DNA from: Kitasatospora sp. MAA4 | GTDB taxonomy: Bacteria; Actinomycetota; Actinomycetes; Streptomycetales; Streptomycetaceae | Direction: 5' to 3' | Length of the DNA: 64,000 bases | NCBI RefSeq assembly: GCF_029893355.1 | Contig: NZ_JARZAI010000029.1 | Coordinates: 1-64,000 of the forward strand | In this document: one piece after another, positions 40,242-48,941 of the stretch | Layout: each line of letters starts with the position of its first letter | Numbering within the stretch: position 1 is the stretch's first letter | Translations under genes and position numbers: made by a program | The notes under the pieces: model-generated | The model's database searches: none | What the model saw: only the letters and a program-made list of their open reading frames with translations | What the model was told of the DNA's origin: nothing

Positions 40242-40840
40242 TGTGCAACCTCCAACTGCGGAACCGGGACAGGGGTGGGGCCGCTCTGAACAGCCCCCAG
40301 CAGCCGGCGCGCCCGGTGCAGCCGGACCCGGACGGTGGCGTGGGTGATGCCCAGCGCCTGGGCGGTCTCCGCCGTGCTCAGGCCGTCCAACGCCACCAGG
40401 TCGAGGACGGCGCGCAGCGGCTCGGAGAGCGCGGCGTGGCGGTCGGCGAGCGCGCGGACGGCCTGCTGGGCGTCGATCCGCTCCTCCAGGGCGGCGATGT
40501 CCTCGTCGTCCAGCAGCCGGCGCCCGCTGAGCCGCGCGACGGCGCCCTGTTCGCGGATCCGCCCTCGGGCGTGGCCGGCGATGACGTTGCGGGCGATCCC
40601 GTACAGCCAGGCGATCGGCGCGCCGCGGTCCGGTCGGTAGCCGTCGGCGGCCTCCAGAGCGGCGACGAAGATGTCTGCCGTCAGATCGGCGGCCAACTGC
40701 GGGTCGGCGACCCGGCGGGTGACGAAGCCGAGGATGGCGTCCACATGGTCCCGGTAGAACTCGCCGAACTTCTCCGGTCCGGCGATCCCGGCCGGGGGAT
40801 GCCCGCGTTCACGTCGGTTGCTGCGCTCTCGTCCGAGCAC
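40238..40840 (-). CDS. ECF-family RNA polymerase sigma factor
   Basis: About 200 residues. Region 2: F-G-E-F-Y-R-D-H-V-D-A-I-L-G-F-V-T-R-R and W-L-Y-G-I-A-R-N-V-I-A. Region 4: L-S-T-A-E-T-A-Q-A-L-G-I-T-H-A-T-V-R-V-R-L-H-R-A-R. Together these define an ECF sigma-70 factor. GTG 40840 is chosen because GGAGG lies 5 bp upstream; ATG 40915 is the alternative and would add 25 poorly conserved residues. The next gene, a membrane protein, is translationally coupled and probably holds it inactive. Targets unknown; no matching promoter was identified. Confidence 0.85.
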   Translation of the reverse strand: MLGRERSNRRERGHPPAGIAGPEKFGEFYRDHVDAILGFVTRRVADPQLAADLTADIFVAALEAADGYRPDRGAPIAWLYGIARNVIAGHARGRIREQGAVARLSGRRLLDDEDIAALEERIDAQQAVRALADRHAALSEPLRAVLDLVALDGLSTAETAQALGITHATVRVRLHRARRLLGAVQSGPTPVPVPQLEVAQ

Positions 40841-41108
40841 GGCGGCCTCCTGTCCGAGGGACCCTGGGTGGGTCCCTTCACTCGTACTTGGTCGCCGGAC
40901 GGAAAAGCGTTTCATCTGATCGGTCGGCTTCCCGTCAGCCGACCAGGTCACCGGTCGCAACTCCGCTGTACTGCGCCCCTCCGGGCGGCTGCACCAGGCG
41001 GGTGGAGAGGCGAGCCCCCTCGGCGAGGCGACGCGCCTCTCTCCCGCGCCCGGTAGACGCTGGAGGAGGCAACCGGTTGCCATGCCGCTGAGTCGAGGAG
41101 GTTGGGCA

Positions 41109-41411
41109 ATGAGGTTCATTCAGATCATTGAGTTCAAGACGAGTCGCATTGACGAGTTCAATGCTCTGCTGGACAGCTGGGTCGAGAAGAACGAGGGAAA
41201 TCGGCTGGCGACGCGGGCCGTGCAGACGCGCGACCGTAACAAGGAGAACGTGTATCTGAACATCGTGGAGTTCCCGTCGTACGAGCAGGCGATGGAGAAC
41301 TCCAAGCGCCCGGAGACGACGGAGTTCGCGGCACAGCTCATGGCTCTGTGCGATGAGCCTCCGCTGTTTCGCAACCTCGACTTGCTGAATGAACGGACCT
41401 TCCAGGACTGA
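41109..41411 (+). CDS. Small dimeric alpha/beta-barrel-like (ABM-type) protein
   Basis: A 100-residue protein: M-R-F-I-Q-I-I-E-F-K-T, V-Y-L-N-I-V-E-F-P-S-Y-E-Q-A-M-E-N-S and the helix E-F-A-A-Q-L-M-A-L suit a ferredoxin-like antibiotic-biosynthesis-monooxygenase/stress-responsive barrel fold, which usually dimerises. GAGGAGG lies about 8 bp before ATG 41109. It is divergent from the ECF sigma gene with 268 bp between starts, so it could be a target of that sigma factor. Ligand or reaction unknown. Confidence 0.7.
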   Translation: MRFIQIIEFKTSRIDEFNALLDSWVEKNEGNRLATRAVQTRDRNKENVYLNIVEFPSYEQAMENSKRPETTEFAAQLMALCDEPPLFRNLDLLNERTFQD

Positions 41412-41424
41412 GGCCGGTCCCCCT

Positions 41425-41800
41425 TTTCGCGCCCCGGCGGCGTGTTGGTGGGCTCGCACGACGGTCGAGTCGACCGAAACGAGCCAGTCGATGTCGCCGG
41501 CCGCGTCGGCCTTCGCCTGCGCGGCCCGCAGCATCCGGTCGAAGGTTCCGTCCCCGGCCCACCGCCGGAAGCGGGTGTGCGGGGAGGCCCAGGATCCGTA
41601 CCGCGGCGGCACGTCCCGCCAGGCCACCCCGGTCTTTCCACACGATCCCGTTCAGCACCGTCCGGTCGTCCAACCGCGGACGACCCATGCCGGACCTGGG
41701 AAGCAGCGGCTCCACCAGGGCCCACTCGGCATCGGAGAGCTCATGGCGACGTATCGCCGCACCATGATCCACCACCCAAGATCACTTTGACGACACTGCC
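41425..41800 (-). pseudogene. IS5-family transposase, N-terminal remnant with terminal repeat
   Basis: The first frame reads H-E-L-S-D-A-E-W-A-L-V-E-P-L-L-P and G-R-P-R-L-D-D-R-T-V-L-N-G-I-V-W, then a second frame continues A-W-R-D-V-P-P-R-Y-G-S-W, R-R-W-A-G-D-G-T-F and D-S-T-V-V-R-A-H-Q-H-A-A-G-A. IS5/IS427 elements often need such a frameshift, but the DDE core after A-R-K-G is missing. The end at about 41800 (GGCAGTGTCGTC inward) looks like the terminal inverted repeat. Confidence 0.8.
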
Positions 41801-42408
41801 TAGCGCCCCCGATGCACCGGATAACGCAAATGGAGCACCCCGTCACCTTGGATGACCACCTCGGGATCGTCGAGCATCAGGTGGCCGTTGGCGAGCGCCC
41901 CGAAGTACGGCTTCCCCTGGCCGAAGACAACCGGCACGATGTCGATCGCCACGTGGTCGATGAGCCCCAGCGACAGCGCCTGCCCGCCGACCTCTCCCGC
42001 GCCCACGGCAATCTCCCCCTCGCCGGCCAACTCCTGTGCTCGCGCGATTCCCTCCTCCACCGAGGTGGCGAAGCGGTACGACGCCTCCGGGTGCCAGCCC
42101 GTCGGCCGCTGTCGGTGCGACACGACCACGACGTGTTCGCTCGCCGGCGGGTGGCCCTCCCAGCCGTTGGTCAGGTCGAATTGATGCCGCCCGATGACCA
42201 GGACCTTCTGGCGCGACCACATGCCACGCACGTAGTCAGCCGAGGCCGCTGAGACCCGGAATGCCGCACCGTGAACATCGGCGTGGTCTTCGTCGACGAG
42301 GGAGTGGGCGCCCTTGAAATACCAGTCGTGGAGCGGCCCCACATCGTCGCGCTCATCGGCAATGTAGCCGTCAAGCGAGGCCACTGCATGCAGGTACGTC
42401 GCACCCAT
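41800..42408 (-). CDS. Dihydrofolate-reductase-family (RibD C-terminal-like) protein
   Basis: A 202-residue NADPH-binding-fold protein: Y-L-H-A-V-A-S-L-D-G-Y-I-A-D, V-L-V-I-G-R-H-Q-F-D-L-T-N-G-W, V-V-V-V-S-H-R, then G-G-Q-A-L-S-L-G-L-I-D-H and I-D-I-V-P-V-V-F-G-Q-G. This pattern is typical of the actinobacterial reductases loosely called dihydrofolate reductase family; the natural substrate is unknown. GGAAGGAGGAG precedes ATG 42408. The stop codon abuts the end of the IS5 remnant, so the last residues may have been altered by the insertion. Confidence 0.85.
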   Translation of the reverse strand: MGATYLHAVASLDGYIADERDDVGPLHDWYFKGAHSLVDEDHADVHGAAFRVSAASADYVRGMWSRQKVLVIGRHQFDLTNGWEGHPPASEHVVVVSHRQRPTGWHPEASYRFATSVEEGIARAQELAGEGEIAVGAGEVGGQALSLGLIDHVAIDIVPVVFGQGKPYFGALANGHLMLDDPEVVIQGDGVLHLRYPVHRGR

Positions 42409-42563
42409 GCCTACTCCTCCTTCCGAGAAGAGTCATCACCCAGCCTCCCGCCGAACTGAGGAACTTGCACCACCTGGGCGAGCAGCTCGTTCGTACGGCG
42501 CTGCTCGGCGCCGAGCGCGGTAGTCCAGATGCGGGCCGGCGGGGTGGCGCGCACCCTGGTTCC

Positions 42564-42800
42564 ATGAGCGCATACATGCCTGCGACGGTCTTCTTCCACC
42601 AGCGGGTCGAGATCGAAAGCACCGTCTACCAAGGCGAGATGGAGAACCTCGAAGTCGCCATGGAGGACCGGTGGTTGCATGTGCGAGTCGGGACAGACGG
42701 AGAACGGGTCCACAGCTTCCCCCTGCCCATGATCGCCTCCGTGGCTTGGGACAGGACCGAACCAACGGCGCCGCCGTTTGTCGCCGGCAGGCCTCGCTGA
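42564..42800 (+). CDS. Hypothetical small protein
   Basis: 78 residues, M-S-A-Y-M-P-A-T-V-F-F-H-Q-R-V-E-I-E-S onward, soluble and acidic with two Trp; third codon positions are G/C as in real genes here. The ribosome site is weak, and ATG 42576 is an alternative start. A hairpin terminator follows 93 bp after the stop. Not recognised. Confidence 0.45.
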   Translation: MSAYMPATVFFHQRVEIESTVYQGEMENLEVAMEDRWLHVRVGTDGERVHSFPLPMIASVAWDRTEPTAPPFVAGRPR

Positions 42801-42892
42801 ACGTCTACGGCTGGCACTCGATGACTGTGACGGCCCTGTGCTCGCACAGCTTCGGCGAAGTGACAGGTACCTCATTGACGCACAGCACCAAC

Positions 42893-42923
42893 GCCGGTCC
42901 CGAGAACAATCTCGGAGACCGGC
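42893..42923. terminator. Stem-loop terminator
   Basis: GCCGGTCCCGAGA, loop ACAA, TCTCGGAGACCGGC: a 13-bp stem with one bulged A. It lies between the small hypothetical gene and the convergent I36 pseudogene and can serve either. Confidence 0.7.
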
Positions 42924-43029
42924 GCCACTCAAATGCAACTATCAGTCACATTCGCTGGCCGGCGTCTACGGTGCGGTCCGGGGCCCGTGGGGTGCCCTCG
43001 TCGGGGCGACGTGGGGGCGGCGTGGCGTC

Positions 43030-43400
43030 TCAGCTCTGGTCGCCGGTGGCGACTGCGGTGAAGAACTGCACGGACGAGGCTTGGTCGTTGAAGCTGCTTC
43101 CGTTCAGGTCCAGAGCCTCGCCGGGGAAGAGCGTGACCGCGGTGTTTTTGTAGTCGTAGTCCTGGAAGACTCGCACGACGGACTTCGTGTTGTTGACGAG
43201 GGAACTGGCGACGTCGTCGAAGCAGTAGTAGTCCAGGTGGGGGACGTCGCCGTTCACCACGACGACGCGGGCTGCGGCCGCCGCAGTTGTAGTCGAAGTT
43301 GTCGTACAGACAGAAGTAGCCGGCCTTGCAGGCCTCGCGGCCCTGGCTCATCCGTATGTTCACATCCGCCGACGCGGGGTGGCGGCAGTGATCACGGTGG
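43030..43400 (-). pseudogene. Peptidase inhibitor I36-like secreted protein, frameshifted
   Basis: One frame gives C-K-A-G-Y-F-C-L-Y-D-N-F-D-Y-N-C-G-G, the next gives V-V-N-G-D-V-P-H-L-D-Y-Y-C-F-D-D, S-L-V-N-N-T-K-S-V-V-R-V-F and D-L-N-G-S-S-F-N-D-Q-A-S-S-V. Together they make a full beta/gamma-crystallin-like I36 inhibitor domain, interrupted by a one-base shift in a GTCGTCGTGGTG run near 43265. The signal peptide is also out of frame. A sequencing error in that run is a possible alternative. Confidence 0.65.
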
Positions 43401-43581
43401 CGAGCACCGACAGCACCGACAGCACCGACCAAGCCAGCCCGACATGCCATATCGGCACTACCGTTCTCGAGTTCGCCGCCTCCGCAGGCCTGGACCGCAC
43501 CGACTGCGCATCAGCCTCTCGCGGAAGCAGGTGGGCCTGGGGACCGGCGGCGCTGTCGCCCTCCGGAGCCAGAGCGCTGCA

Positions 43582-44022
43582 CTAGCGCCCGCTGAACGGG
43601 GACTCAGCAACGGTGACAACCGTGAACTGGGCTATCGCCAGAATGGTCCCGACGATGACAGCAGCGCGGCCGACGCTTTGCTTGGCGGCGATCAGCAGCA
43701 GGACGGCGGTTGGACAGAAGAAGGCGCCCAGCGGGAGCAAGATGATCGCGTACGGGCCGGTCAGCAGCACGGTGCAGGCCATCAGACCCGCGACGGTCCA
43801 GCACGTCCAGCGGAACACCTTCCATCCCCACGCCGCCAGCGGCAGCAGCGTCACCGCGATGAGCAGGAAGGACAGTATCTGGTCCTCCGTACGGTCCGCC
43901 CACAGGTACTTCCAGATCCACGGCACCCACGTCGCCCCGGCCAGCGCGACCAACAGGCGAGCCCGGGTGCGGTCAGACGACGGCCGCGCCTCGGCACGAC
44001 GTGGACATGGTTCAACGGACAT
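43582..44022 (-). CDS. Four-helix integral membrane protein
   Basis: A 146-residue protein starting M-S-V-E-P-C-P-R-R at ATG 44022, with GGGAGG 7 bp upstream. Four membrane segments: L-L-V-A-L-A-G-A-T-W, I-L-S-F-L-L-I-A-V-T-L-L-P-L, C-T-V-L-L-T-G-P-Y-A-I-I-L-L and A-A-V-I-V-G-T-I-L-A-I. No family recognised. A perfect 11-2-11 palindrome lies 21 bp upstream of the start codon, so expression is probably controlled by a TetR-type repressor encoded elsewhere. Confidence 0.65.
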   Translation of the reverse strand: MSVEPCPRRAEARPSSDRTRARLLVALAGATWVPWIWKYLWADRTEDQILSFLLIAVTLLPLAAWGWKVFRWTCWTVAGLMACTVLLTGPYAIILLPLGAFFCPTAVLLLIAAKQSVGRAAVIVGTILAIAQFTVVTVAESPFSGR

Positions 44023-44042
44023 GAGAACGCCCTCCCGAAACC

Positions 44043-44066
44043 TACATTTGAACTTGTTCAAATGTA
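44043..44066. promoter_or_regulatory. Perfect 24-bp palindromic operator
   Basis: TACATTTGAAC-TT-GTTCAAATGTA: 11-bp arms with no mismatch, far more AT-rich than its surroundings. TTGAAC-NN-GTTCAA cores are typical of TetR-family operators. It sits just upstream of the membrane protein gene on the minus strand. No TetR gene is adjacent; a Tn3 transposase remnant lies on the other side and may have displaced it. Confidence 0.65.
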
Positions 44067-44189
44067 CTTTCCCCGGCCCCCACGGCGAAAGCCCGGCTGT
44101 CGATACCGGCCACCCTGCGCGAGTGGGCCAGGACGCATCGCGAGGCCGCACGGCGCGCCGCGGGGACCGTTCTCGCCGAACACGCCGGG

Positions 44190-44470
44190 CGACTGTCCGC
44201 GCCTACGACCTGCTACAGATGTTCGGGCCCGAGGGCCGCCCGACCCCGCTGGGCCAGGCGTTCACGGAGTACGGGCGGATCGCAAGGACCCTGCACCTGC
44301 TCCGTGTGGTCGACCCAGTGGACGACAGCTACCGCCGGCAGATGAACCGCCAGCTCACCGTCCAAGAGTCCCGCCACAAGCTCGCCCGCGACACCTGCCA
44401 CGGCAAACGCGGGCCGGTCATGCAGGCCTACCGCGACGGCCGGAAGGACCAGCTCGGCGGGCTTGGCCTG
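44190..44470 (+). pseudogene. Tn3-family transposase (TnpA), C-terminal fragment
   Basis: The frame reads Y-D-L-L-Q-M-F-G-P-E-G-R-P-T-P-L-G-Q-A-F, Y-G-R-I-A-R-T-L-H-L-L-R-V-V-D, R-R-Q-M-N-R-Q-L-T-V-Q-E and R-H-K-L-A-R-D-T-C-H-G-K-R-G, a well-conserved part of Tn3-type TnpA. About 90 of nearly 1000 residues remain; no resolvase or terminal repeat was seen. Confidence 0.82.
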
Positions 44471-44594
44471 GTCCGGCGGGTCGCCGGCCGAGCGGCAGTG
44501 CCCGGATGCCTCGGGTCAGGCTCGCGCTAACCCGGTGGCCAGCACTGGAGGACGGAATCAGCTGACTGAGAGTGATCCGTATCATCCGCTCATG

Positions 44595-45036
44595 TCAGGG
44601 GCAACCGTTGATGCTCCCGCTGCGGCACGCCGGGCCGCTGTACGGCTGCGGCGGCTGCGGACTCCTCACGTGGGAGTAGTTACTTGTCGCCACGAGCGTG
44701 ACCGTCAGGTACAGCGCGGCCAACACCTGCAACCCAGCCGTCCAGGGCGCCCGGCGCCTCGCTGCCAGTGCGGCGCCGACCAGCAGGACGACGATCACCG
44801 CGATGGTCCAGTGTGTCTCCCATCCCGCGTAGTCGGGACGCGGTGGGCACCGGGGTGCCGGCGCGCGCCGCGGGCGAGTCGCCCCATGCCCGTAGCTGGA
44901 TCATGAACAGCCCGACGAAAAAGAGAAAGCCCTCGACCAGCACTACGACCACACCCAGCGCGAAGTCGGCGTAGGGCGATCTCGGTTCGGGGCGGCGCTG
45001 CGGACCGTTCGAAAGGAATGCGGGTGCCTCGCTCAT
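44595..45036 (-). pseudogene. Small membrane protein, frameshifted
   Basis: ATG 45036 starts M-S-E-A-P-A-F-L-S-N-G, and the frame gives a membrane helix (A-L-G-V-V-V-V-L-V-E-G-F-L-F-F-V-G). Near 44850 the sensible reading moves to another frame: W-E-T-H-W-T-I-A-V-I-V-V-L-L-V-G and L-Q-V-L-A-A-L-Y-L-T-V-T-L-V. The two halves together resemble small two- to three-helix streptomycete membrane proteins (DUF6234-like). Unshifted translation would make a truncated product. Confidence 0.5.
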
Positions 45037-45179
45037 GGCCCTCATTGTCCCCGAGCCAGGCCCTGCCCGCCTGAGTATTGCACTCAACTCGACGCCCTGT
45101 CCGGCACCTTGAACCGAGGCCCCAGGCACACCACCCGCCCCGAGACCGCCTGACGGCGATCTTCTGCGGACGGCCGGCG

Positions 45180-46259
45180 TCAGTGGGGCGGCGCGACCGC
45201 GGTGCCCCAGGCCCGCTCGATCTCGCGGGCCGGAAAGGGCGTTCGCTTGCTCTCGGTGAGCAGGCGGCGGCTGAACTCGCCCATGAGCAGGGCAGCCTGG
45301 GCGTGTCGGTCGATGATCGAGGCGATCTCCTGTGGGACGCCATCGGGCTGCCATCCCGTGATCCACTTGCGCAGGAACGCGTCGTGGTCCATACCGCCGC
45401 GCAGGTGATCGGGCAGGTGGTGGCGGAGCAGATGACTCGCAGTGTGGCAGCGGTCGTAGGCGAGGTGGTCGGAGAGGAACTTCGCCTCGGTTGCTGACAG
45501 TTCGAAACCAGAGCTCAGGGCGAGTCCGAAGTCCGCGAAGTAGAGCAGTCGACCGTCGGTCAGGACATTGGCGAAGTGGGCGTCGAAGTGGACGAGTCCG
45601 TGCGAGCTCATGAAGGCAGTGCCGCGCGTCAGAGCCTCCTCCACCCACGGGTATGGTGCGCCCGCTTGACCGTCCGGCGCGGCGGTCCGGTGGTCGTGCA
45701 GCCAGTTGCCGAGCGTCTGCGGGATGTGTTCCAAGAAGAGCACCAGGCTGGACGAAGACCGGCCGATGGCCTCCAACCGCTCGCGCACAGCCGATGAGCC
45801 CTCCCAGTGCGCGACCGCCCCGTCGATGCCCCCGAAGTCGTCAGCGAACCCCTCGGGAGGGGAGTCCGGCAGGATGCGCCAGTGGTACATCAACGGAAAA
45901 CCCTCGTACGCGTTACCGAGGACCCAGTTCGTGGTCATCACGTGCACGGCCAGCTCTCGCCAGGCCCCGAACCCGGCTGATCCCACCCCATACTGGTAGA
46001 ACAGCGGCAATCCGAACAGGTTCGCCGTCGACAGCACGTTCTCCGGCCGCAACTCGGTGTCCGTCAGGGGGACCCGCTTGACGAACACCCGCGTGCCATC
46101 GATGTCCAGCTCCGCCGACCTGCCGCCGATGCCGGACCCGAGCGGGGCCGCGGCGGCCACGACCTCGCCGAGCCGACGGTTGCTCAGCAGGGACAGGCGC
46201 GTGGCCACGGTCCCATAAGCGGCGAGCCGCGCGGCATACCGGAGGTCCGGGTGGTGCAT
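45180..46259 (-). CDS. Protein kinase-fold protein
   Basis: A 359-residue cytoplasmic protein. Kinase-like landmarks: a Lys in R-V-F-V-K-R-V-P-L, the catalytic loop H-F-D-A-H-F-A-N-V-L and the metal site F-A-D-F-G-L-A-L. The linker W-R-E-L-A-V-H-V-M-T-T and the C-lobe (D-H-L-A-Y-D-R-C-H-T-A) look more like aminoglycoside-phosphotransferase/atypical kinases than PknB-type kinases, and no sensor domain is attached. ATG 46259 has GAAGAG upstream. No neighbour suggests the substrate. Confidence 0.7.
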   Translation of the reverse strand: MHHPDLRYAARLAAYGTVATRLSLLSNRRLGEVVAAAAPLGSGIGGRSAELDIDGTRVFVKRVPLTDTELRPENVLSTANLFGLPLFYQYGVGSAGFGAWRELAVHVMTTNWVLGNAYEGFPLMYHWRILPDSPPEGFADDFGGIDGAVAHWEGSSAVRERLEAIGRSSSSLVLFLEHIPQTLGNWLHDHRTAAPDGQAGAPYPWVEEALTRGTAFMSSHGLVHFDAHFANVLTDGRLLYFADFGLALSSGFELSATEAKFLSDHLAYDRCHTASHLLRHHLPDHLRGGMDHDAFLRKWITGWQPDGVPQEIASIIDRHAQAALLMGEFSRRLLTESKRTPFPAREIERAWGTAVAPPH

Positions 46260-46578
46260 CGACGACTCTTCGGTGCCTTGAACCAAGACTTCGGTGATCT
46301 CGTGCACGTGGTCGAGCCTATCCGCCACGCCTGCAGAAGGGGCAGGTACTCGATGGGTCCGCGTGTGCCCAGCTGGTGGCTGCGGCGGCCGGTGGTGACG
46401 AACAAGGCCCTGGCCGGCTCTCCGCAGCGGGTGCACCCGCCCGTCCGGCATCGTCCGCGATCGTCCAGGATCGTCCGGGATCGCTCGGAGCTCTGTTGGA
46501 CCGCCTCGTGGACCGTCAGCCTGCGTGTCAGGTGTTGCGCACCCCCAATCGGTCCCTCAGCAACTTCGAAGGAGCTCC
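46260..46578. other. Divergent intergenic region with a short tandem repeat
   Basis: Between the kinase-fold gene and the secreted protein gene. At 46450-46489 the 10-bp unit ATCGTCCGGG occurs four times with small changes. It may hold both promoters; no clear -10/-35 pair was seen. Confidence 0.45.
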
Positions 46579-47187
46579 ATGCGACTCAAGGCCATAGCAG
46601 CCGCCTCGGTGGCGGTCGCGTCCCTCGTCCTCGGAATCGCCGGCACCTCGACCGCGGCGACCCAGTCGACCCTGACCGCCCACGCCACCACCACGGCGCC
46701 CAAGGGAGCGCCGACGGCGATCCTCCCCGGCCACTGGACCGCCAAGGCCCCCCAGCTCGCGCTCGGCTGCGGCTGGCTCGACATCGGCTCGCCCGGCAAC
46801 TACGGCACCCCCGATGGGTATGCCGGGCAGGTGGAGCAGATGTACAACTCCTGCAACGGCGACGTCTACGCGCACTGGCAGTGGGACTCGGGCTTCATGG
46901 CCCGGTTCCCGGGTCGCCAGCTCAAGCTGGCCGTCGGCTCGCCCTACTACAACGGCGGCCAGGCGTTCTGGACCGGCGACGTGTCGGCCTCGAACGGCCA
47001 GGACGAGTGGTTCGAGTACTCCGACGGCTCCGGGATCCCGCACGGCTGGGCGAGCCCGGACGCCTGGCGCGTGGGCGCGGAGCTGGACGACTCCACCTGC
47101 GTCGCGTGGGGCACCTTGCACTGGTACGGCGGCCAGGACTGGACCGGCCCGGTCGGCGGCTGCGGCGACGAGATCACGCCGTCCTGA
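46579..47187 (+). CDS. Secreted protein of unknown function
   Basis: A 202-residue exported protein. The signal peptide M-R-L-K-A-I-A-A-A-S-V-A-V-A-S-L-V-L-G-I ends near S-T-A-A. The mature part is Trp/Tyr/Gly-rich (H-W-Q-W-D-S-G-F, L-H-W-Y-G-G-Q-D-W-T-G-P) with four Cys, suggesting a disulphide-bonded beta domain. ATG 46579 has AAGGAG upstream. The next gene encodes a LysR regulator on the same strand 95 bp away. Confidence 0.7.
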   Translation: MRLKAIAAASVAVASLVLGIAGTSTAATQSTLTAHATTTAPKGAPTAILPGHWTAKAPQLALGCGWLDIGSPGNYGTPDGYAGQVEQMYNSCNGDVYAHWQWDSGFMARFPGRQLKLAVGSPYYNGGQAFWTGDVSASNGQDEWFEYSDGSGIPHGWASPDAWRVGAELDDSTCVAWGTLHWYGGQDWTGPVGGCGDEITPS

Positions 47188-47282
47188 CTTGGGCATCGCG
47201 ACGAGTCGGCGGGAAGTGGATTGGGGGACGAACTTGTCCCTGGGAGGAGGCGATGGGGGCCCGAGCTCCATAGCATCTCGCC

Positions 47283-48113
47283 ATGGAGCTCGAATTTCGG
47301 CATCTGCGGATCATCTGCAGCATCGCGGACAGCGGCAGTCTGACGCGGGCCGCCGCGTCGTTGCGGCTGACCCAGCCCGGCCTCAGTGCCCAGTTGACGC
47401 GGATCGAGCGGGTGCTCGGTGGCGAGCTGTTCAGCCGTGCGCAGTCGGGTGTGGTCCCGACTGCGTTCGGGGAGGTGGTCCTCAGCCGGGCGCGAGCGGT
47501 GCTGCCGACCGTCGATGAGCTGCTGGAGGTCTCCGCTCTCGCCGCGCAGCAGGGCTGTTCGCCGCACCGGTTCCGGCTCGGCTCGGTCAACGCTCCGCTG
47601 CTCGGCGGGTTGATCACGGCGATCAGGTTGCATCATCCGGAGGCCGAGATCAGTTCGCGGGGACAGGGATGCCCGGTCCCGCTGGTCGACGACATCGTGG
47701 GCGGGCGTCTCGAAGCGGCTGTGGTCGGCGACGGTCCCGGCTACGAGCTCGCGTTCCCCCCGGGAGTCGCCGCCGCGCCGATCGCCACCGAGCCGCTCTT
47801 CGTGGCACTGCCGGCGGCCCATCCGCTGGCGGCGCTGGAGGAGGTCGGGCTGGGGGACCTCGAGGACGAGGACTGGGCCGCTCCTCGTCCGGACAACGAC
47901 CGGATCCGTGAGTACTGGTCCAGGACCCTGCACGTCCTGGGGCATCGCATGCGCGTCGTCCACGAGGCGGAGGGCCGGCTGCTCCTGGACGTCGTCCGCA
48001 ACGGCCATGCGGTGAGTTTCTGCCAGGCCACGTTCGAGGAGGTGCCGGGCATCGCCGTACGTCCGATTGCCGGGAATCCGCTCTGGTACCGGCATGTGCT
48101 CGCCTGGCAATGA
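47283..48113 (+). CDS. LysR-family regulator, C-terminal end in another frame
   Basis: A 276-residue LysR regulator. The N-terminal wHTH reads L-E-F-R-H-L-R-I-I-C-S-I-A-D-S-G-S-L-T-R-A-A-A-S-L, Q-P-G-L-S-A-Q-L-T-R-I-E, then an effector domain (F-R-L-G-S-V-N-A-P onward). It is a paralogue of the LysR at 60997. In that protein A-W-Q is followed by about 40 more residues; here a TGA follows A-W-Q, while the +1 frame continues with the matching helix L-V-Q-N-V-I-E-A-Y-R-A-A up to about 48250. The gene has therefore lost its last helix through a frameshift near 48105. DNA binding may survive. Confidence 0.8.
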   Translation: MELEFRHLRIICSIADSGSLTRAAASLRLTQPGLSAQLTRIERVLGGELFSRAQSGVVPTAFGEVVLSRARAVLPTVDELLEVSALAAQQGCSPHRFRLGSVNAPLLGGLITAIRLHHPEAEISSRGQGCPVPLVDDIVGGRLEAAVVGDGPGYELAFPPGVAAAPIATEPLFVALPAAHPLAALEEVGLGDLEDEDWAAPRPDNDRIREYWSRTLHVLGHRMRVVHEAEGRLLLDVVRNGHAVSFCQATFEEVPGIAVRPIAGNPLWYRHVLAWQ

Positions 48114-48257
48114 GGAGGGGGCGCTGGAACCGCTGGGCCCCTCGCTCGTGCAGAACGTCATCGAGGCGTACCGGGCGGCGTGCGCCCGCAGCACGGTCTA
48201 CCAGGGCTGGCTCGAAAGGCACGACAGCGCCGCCGCACCGCCGCAGCTACGTGGTCA

Positions 48258-48941
48258 CTACTTGTACAGGTCGGGCAGGCCGAAGGTGTGGGAGGTCTCG
48301 TGGTCGGCGACCCTGTAGCCCCAGGTCCACATGTCCTGGCCGAAGGTGATCGCCCACTTGATCCGCGTGCCGTTGACGGTGATCCCGGCGGTGGTCGGGT
48401 CGTAGAGGTAGGTGGGCGAGAAGCTGATCGCGGAGGCGGACCTGGTGGGGACGATGTAGAGCATGTCGTACTTCGAGAAGTCCGTGTACGGCGCGGCGGC
48501 CTGGACGGCCTGCTTCACATACAGCTCCTGCTCGTCGAACGTGATGCCGCGCTGGAATCCGTAGGAGGCGGAGGTCTGCGGCATGGTGATCCAGCGCTTC
48601 AGCGGATCGATCTCCAGGTGGAGTCTGCCGTAGGAGTCCTGCTTCATCCAGTCCTGCGCGGGGGCGAGTTCGCGGTAGTAGTCGTCGAGGGAGCCGGTGG
48701 CCGGTGCGTCGGGGAAGTCGACGAACAGCATCAGCACGTGCTTGGTGCCGAGCGGCTGCTGGAACTGCGTGTAGTCGGTGTTGTGGCCCTCGTCGGTCCA
48801 GCCGGTCCTCCCCGGCAGGGCGCAGTCGGAGGCCGGCGCGGTGGTGCTGGGGTGGCCGGTGTCGGCCAGGGCCGGGGTGGCGGTGGCGGTGGCCAGCATG
48901 ACGGTCATCGCGAACGCGGCGGTGAGCGGGCGGAGTTTCAT
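48258..48941 (-). CDS. Secreted M6-family metalloprotease, truncated after the zinc motif
   Basis: A 227-residue exported protein with signal peptide M-K-L-R-P-L-T-A-A-F-A-M-T-V-M-L. The M6 (immune-inhibitor A-like) domain includes V-L-M-L-F-V-D-F-P-D and, at the very end, the zinc site H-E-T-S-H-T-F-G-L-P-D-L-Y, followed one residue later by TAG. Related proteins continue with the third zinc ligand and a C-terminal domain. The stop coincides with the end of the LysR C-terminal remnant on the other strand, so the truncation is a rearrangement junction. Probably inactive. Confidence 0.75.
   Translation of the reverse strand: MKLRPLTAAFAMTVMLATATATPALADTGHPSTTAPASDCALPGRTGWTDEGHNTDYTQFQQPLGTKHVLMLFVDFPDAPATGSLDDYYRELAPAQDWMKQDSYGRLHLEIDPLKRWITMPQTSASYGFQRGITFDEQELYVKQAVQAAAPYTDFSKYDMLYIVPTRSASAISFSPTYLYDPTTAGITVNGTRIKWAITFGQDMWTWGYRVADHETSHTFGLPDLYK

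Noticed and set aside
46450..46489. CRISPR-like array from the four 10-bp repeats
   Set aside because: Units are contiguous 10-mers without spacers and no cas genes are present; it is a simple tandem repeat.
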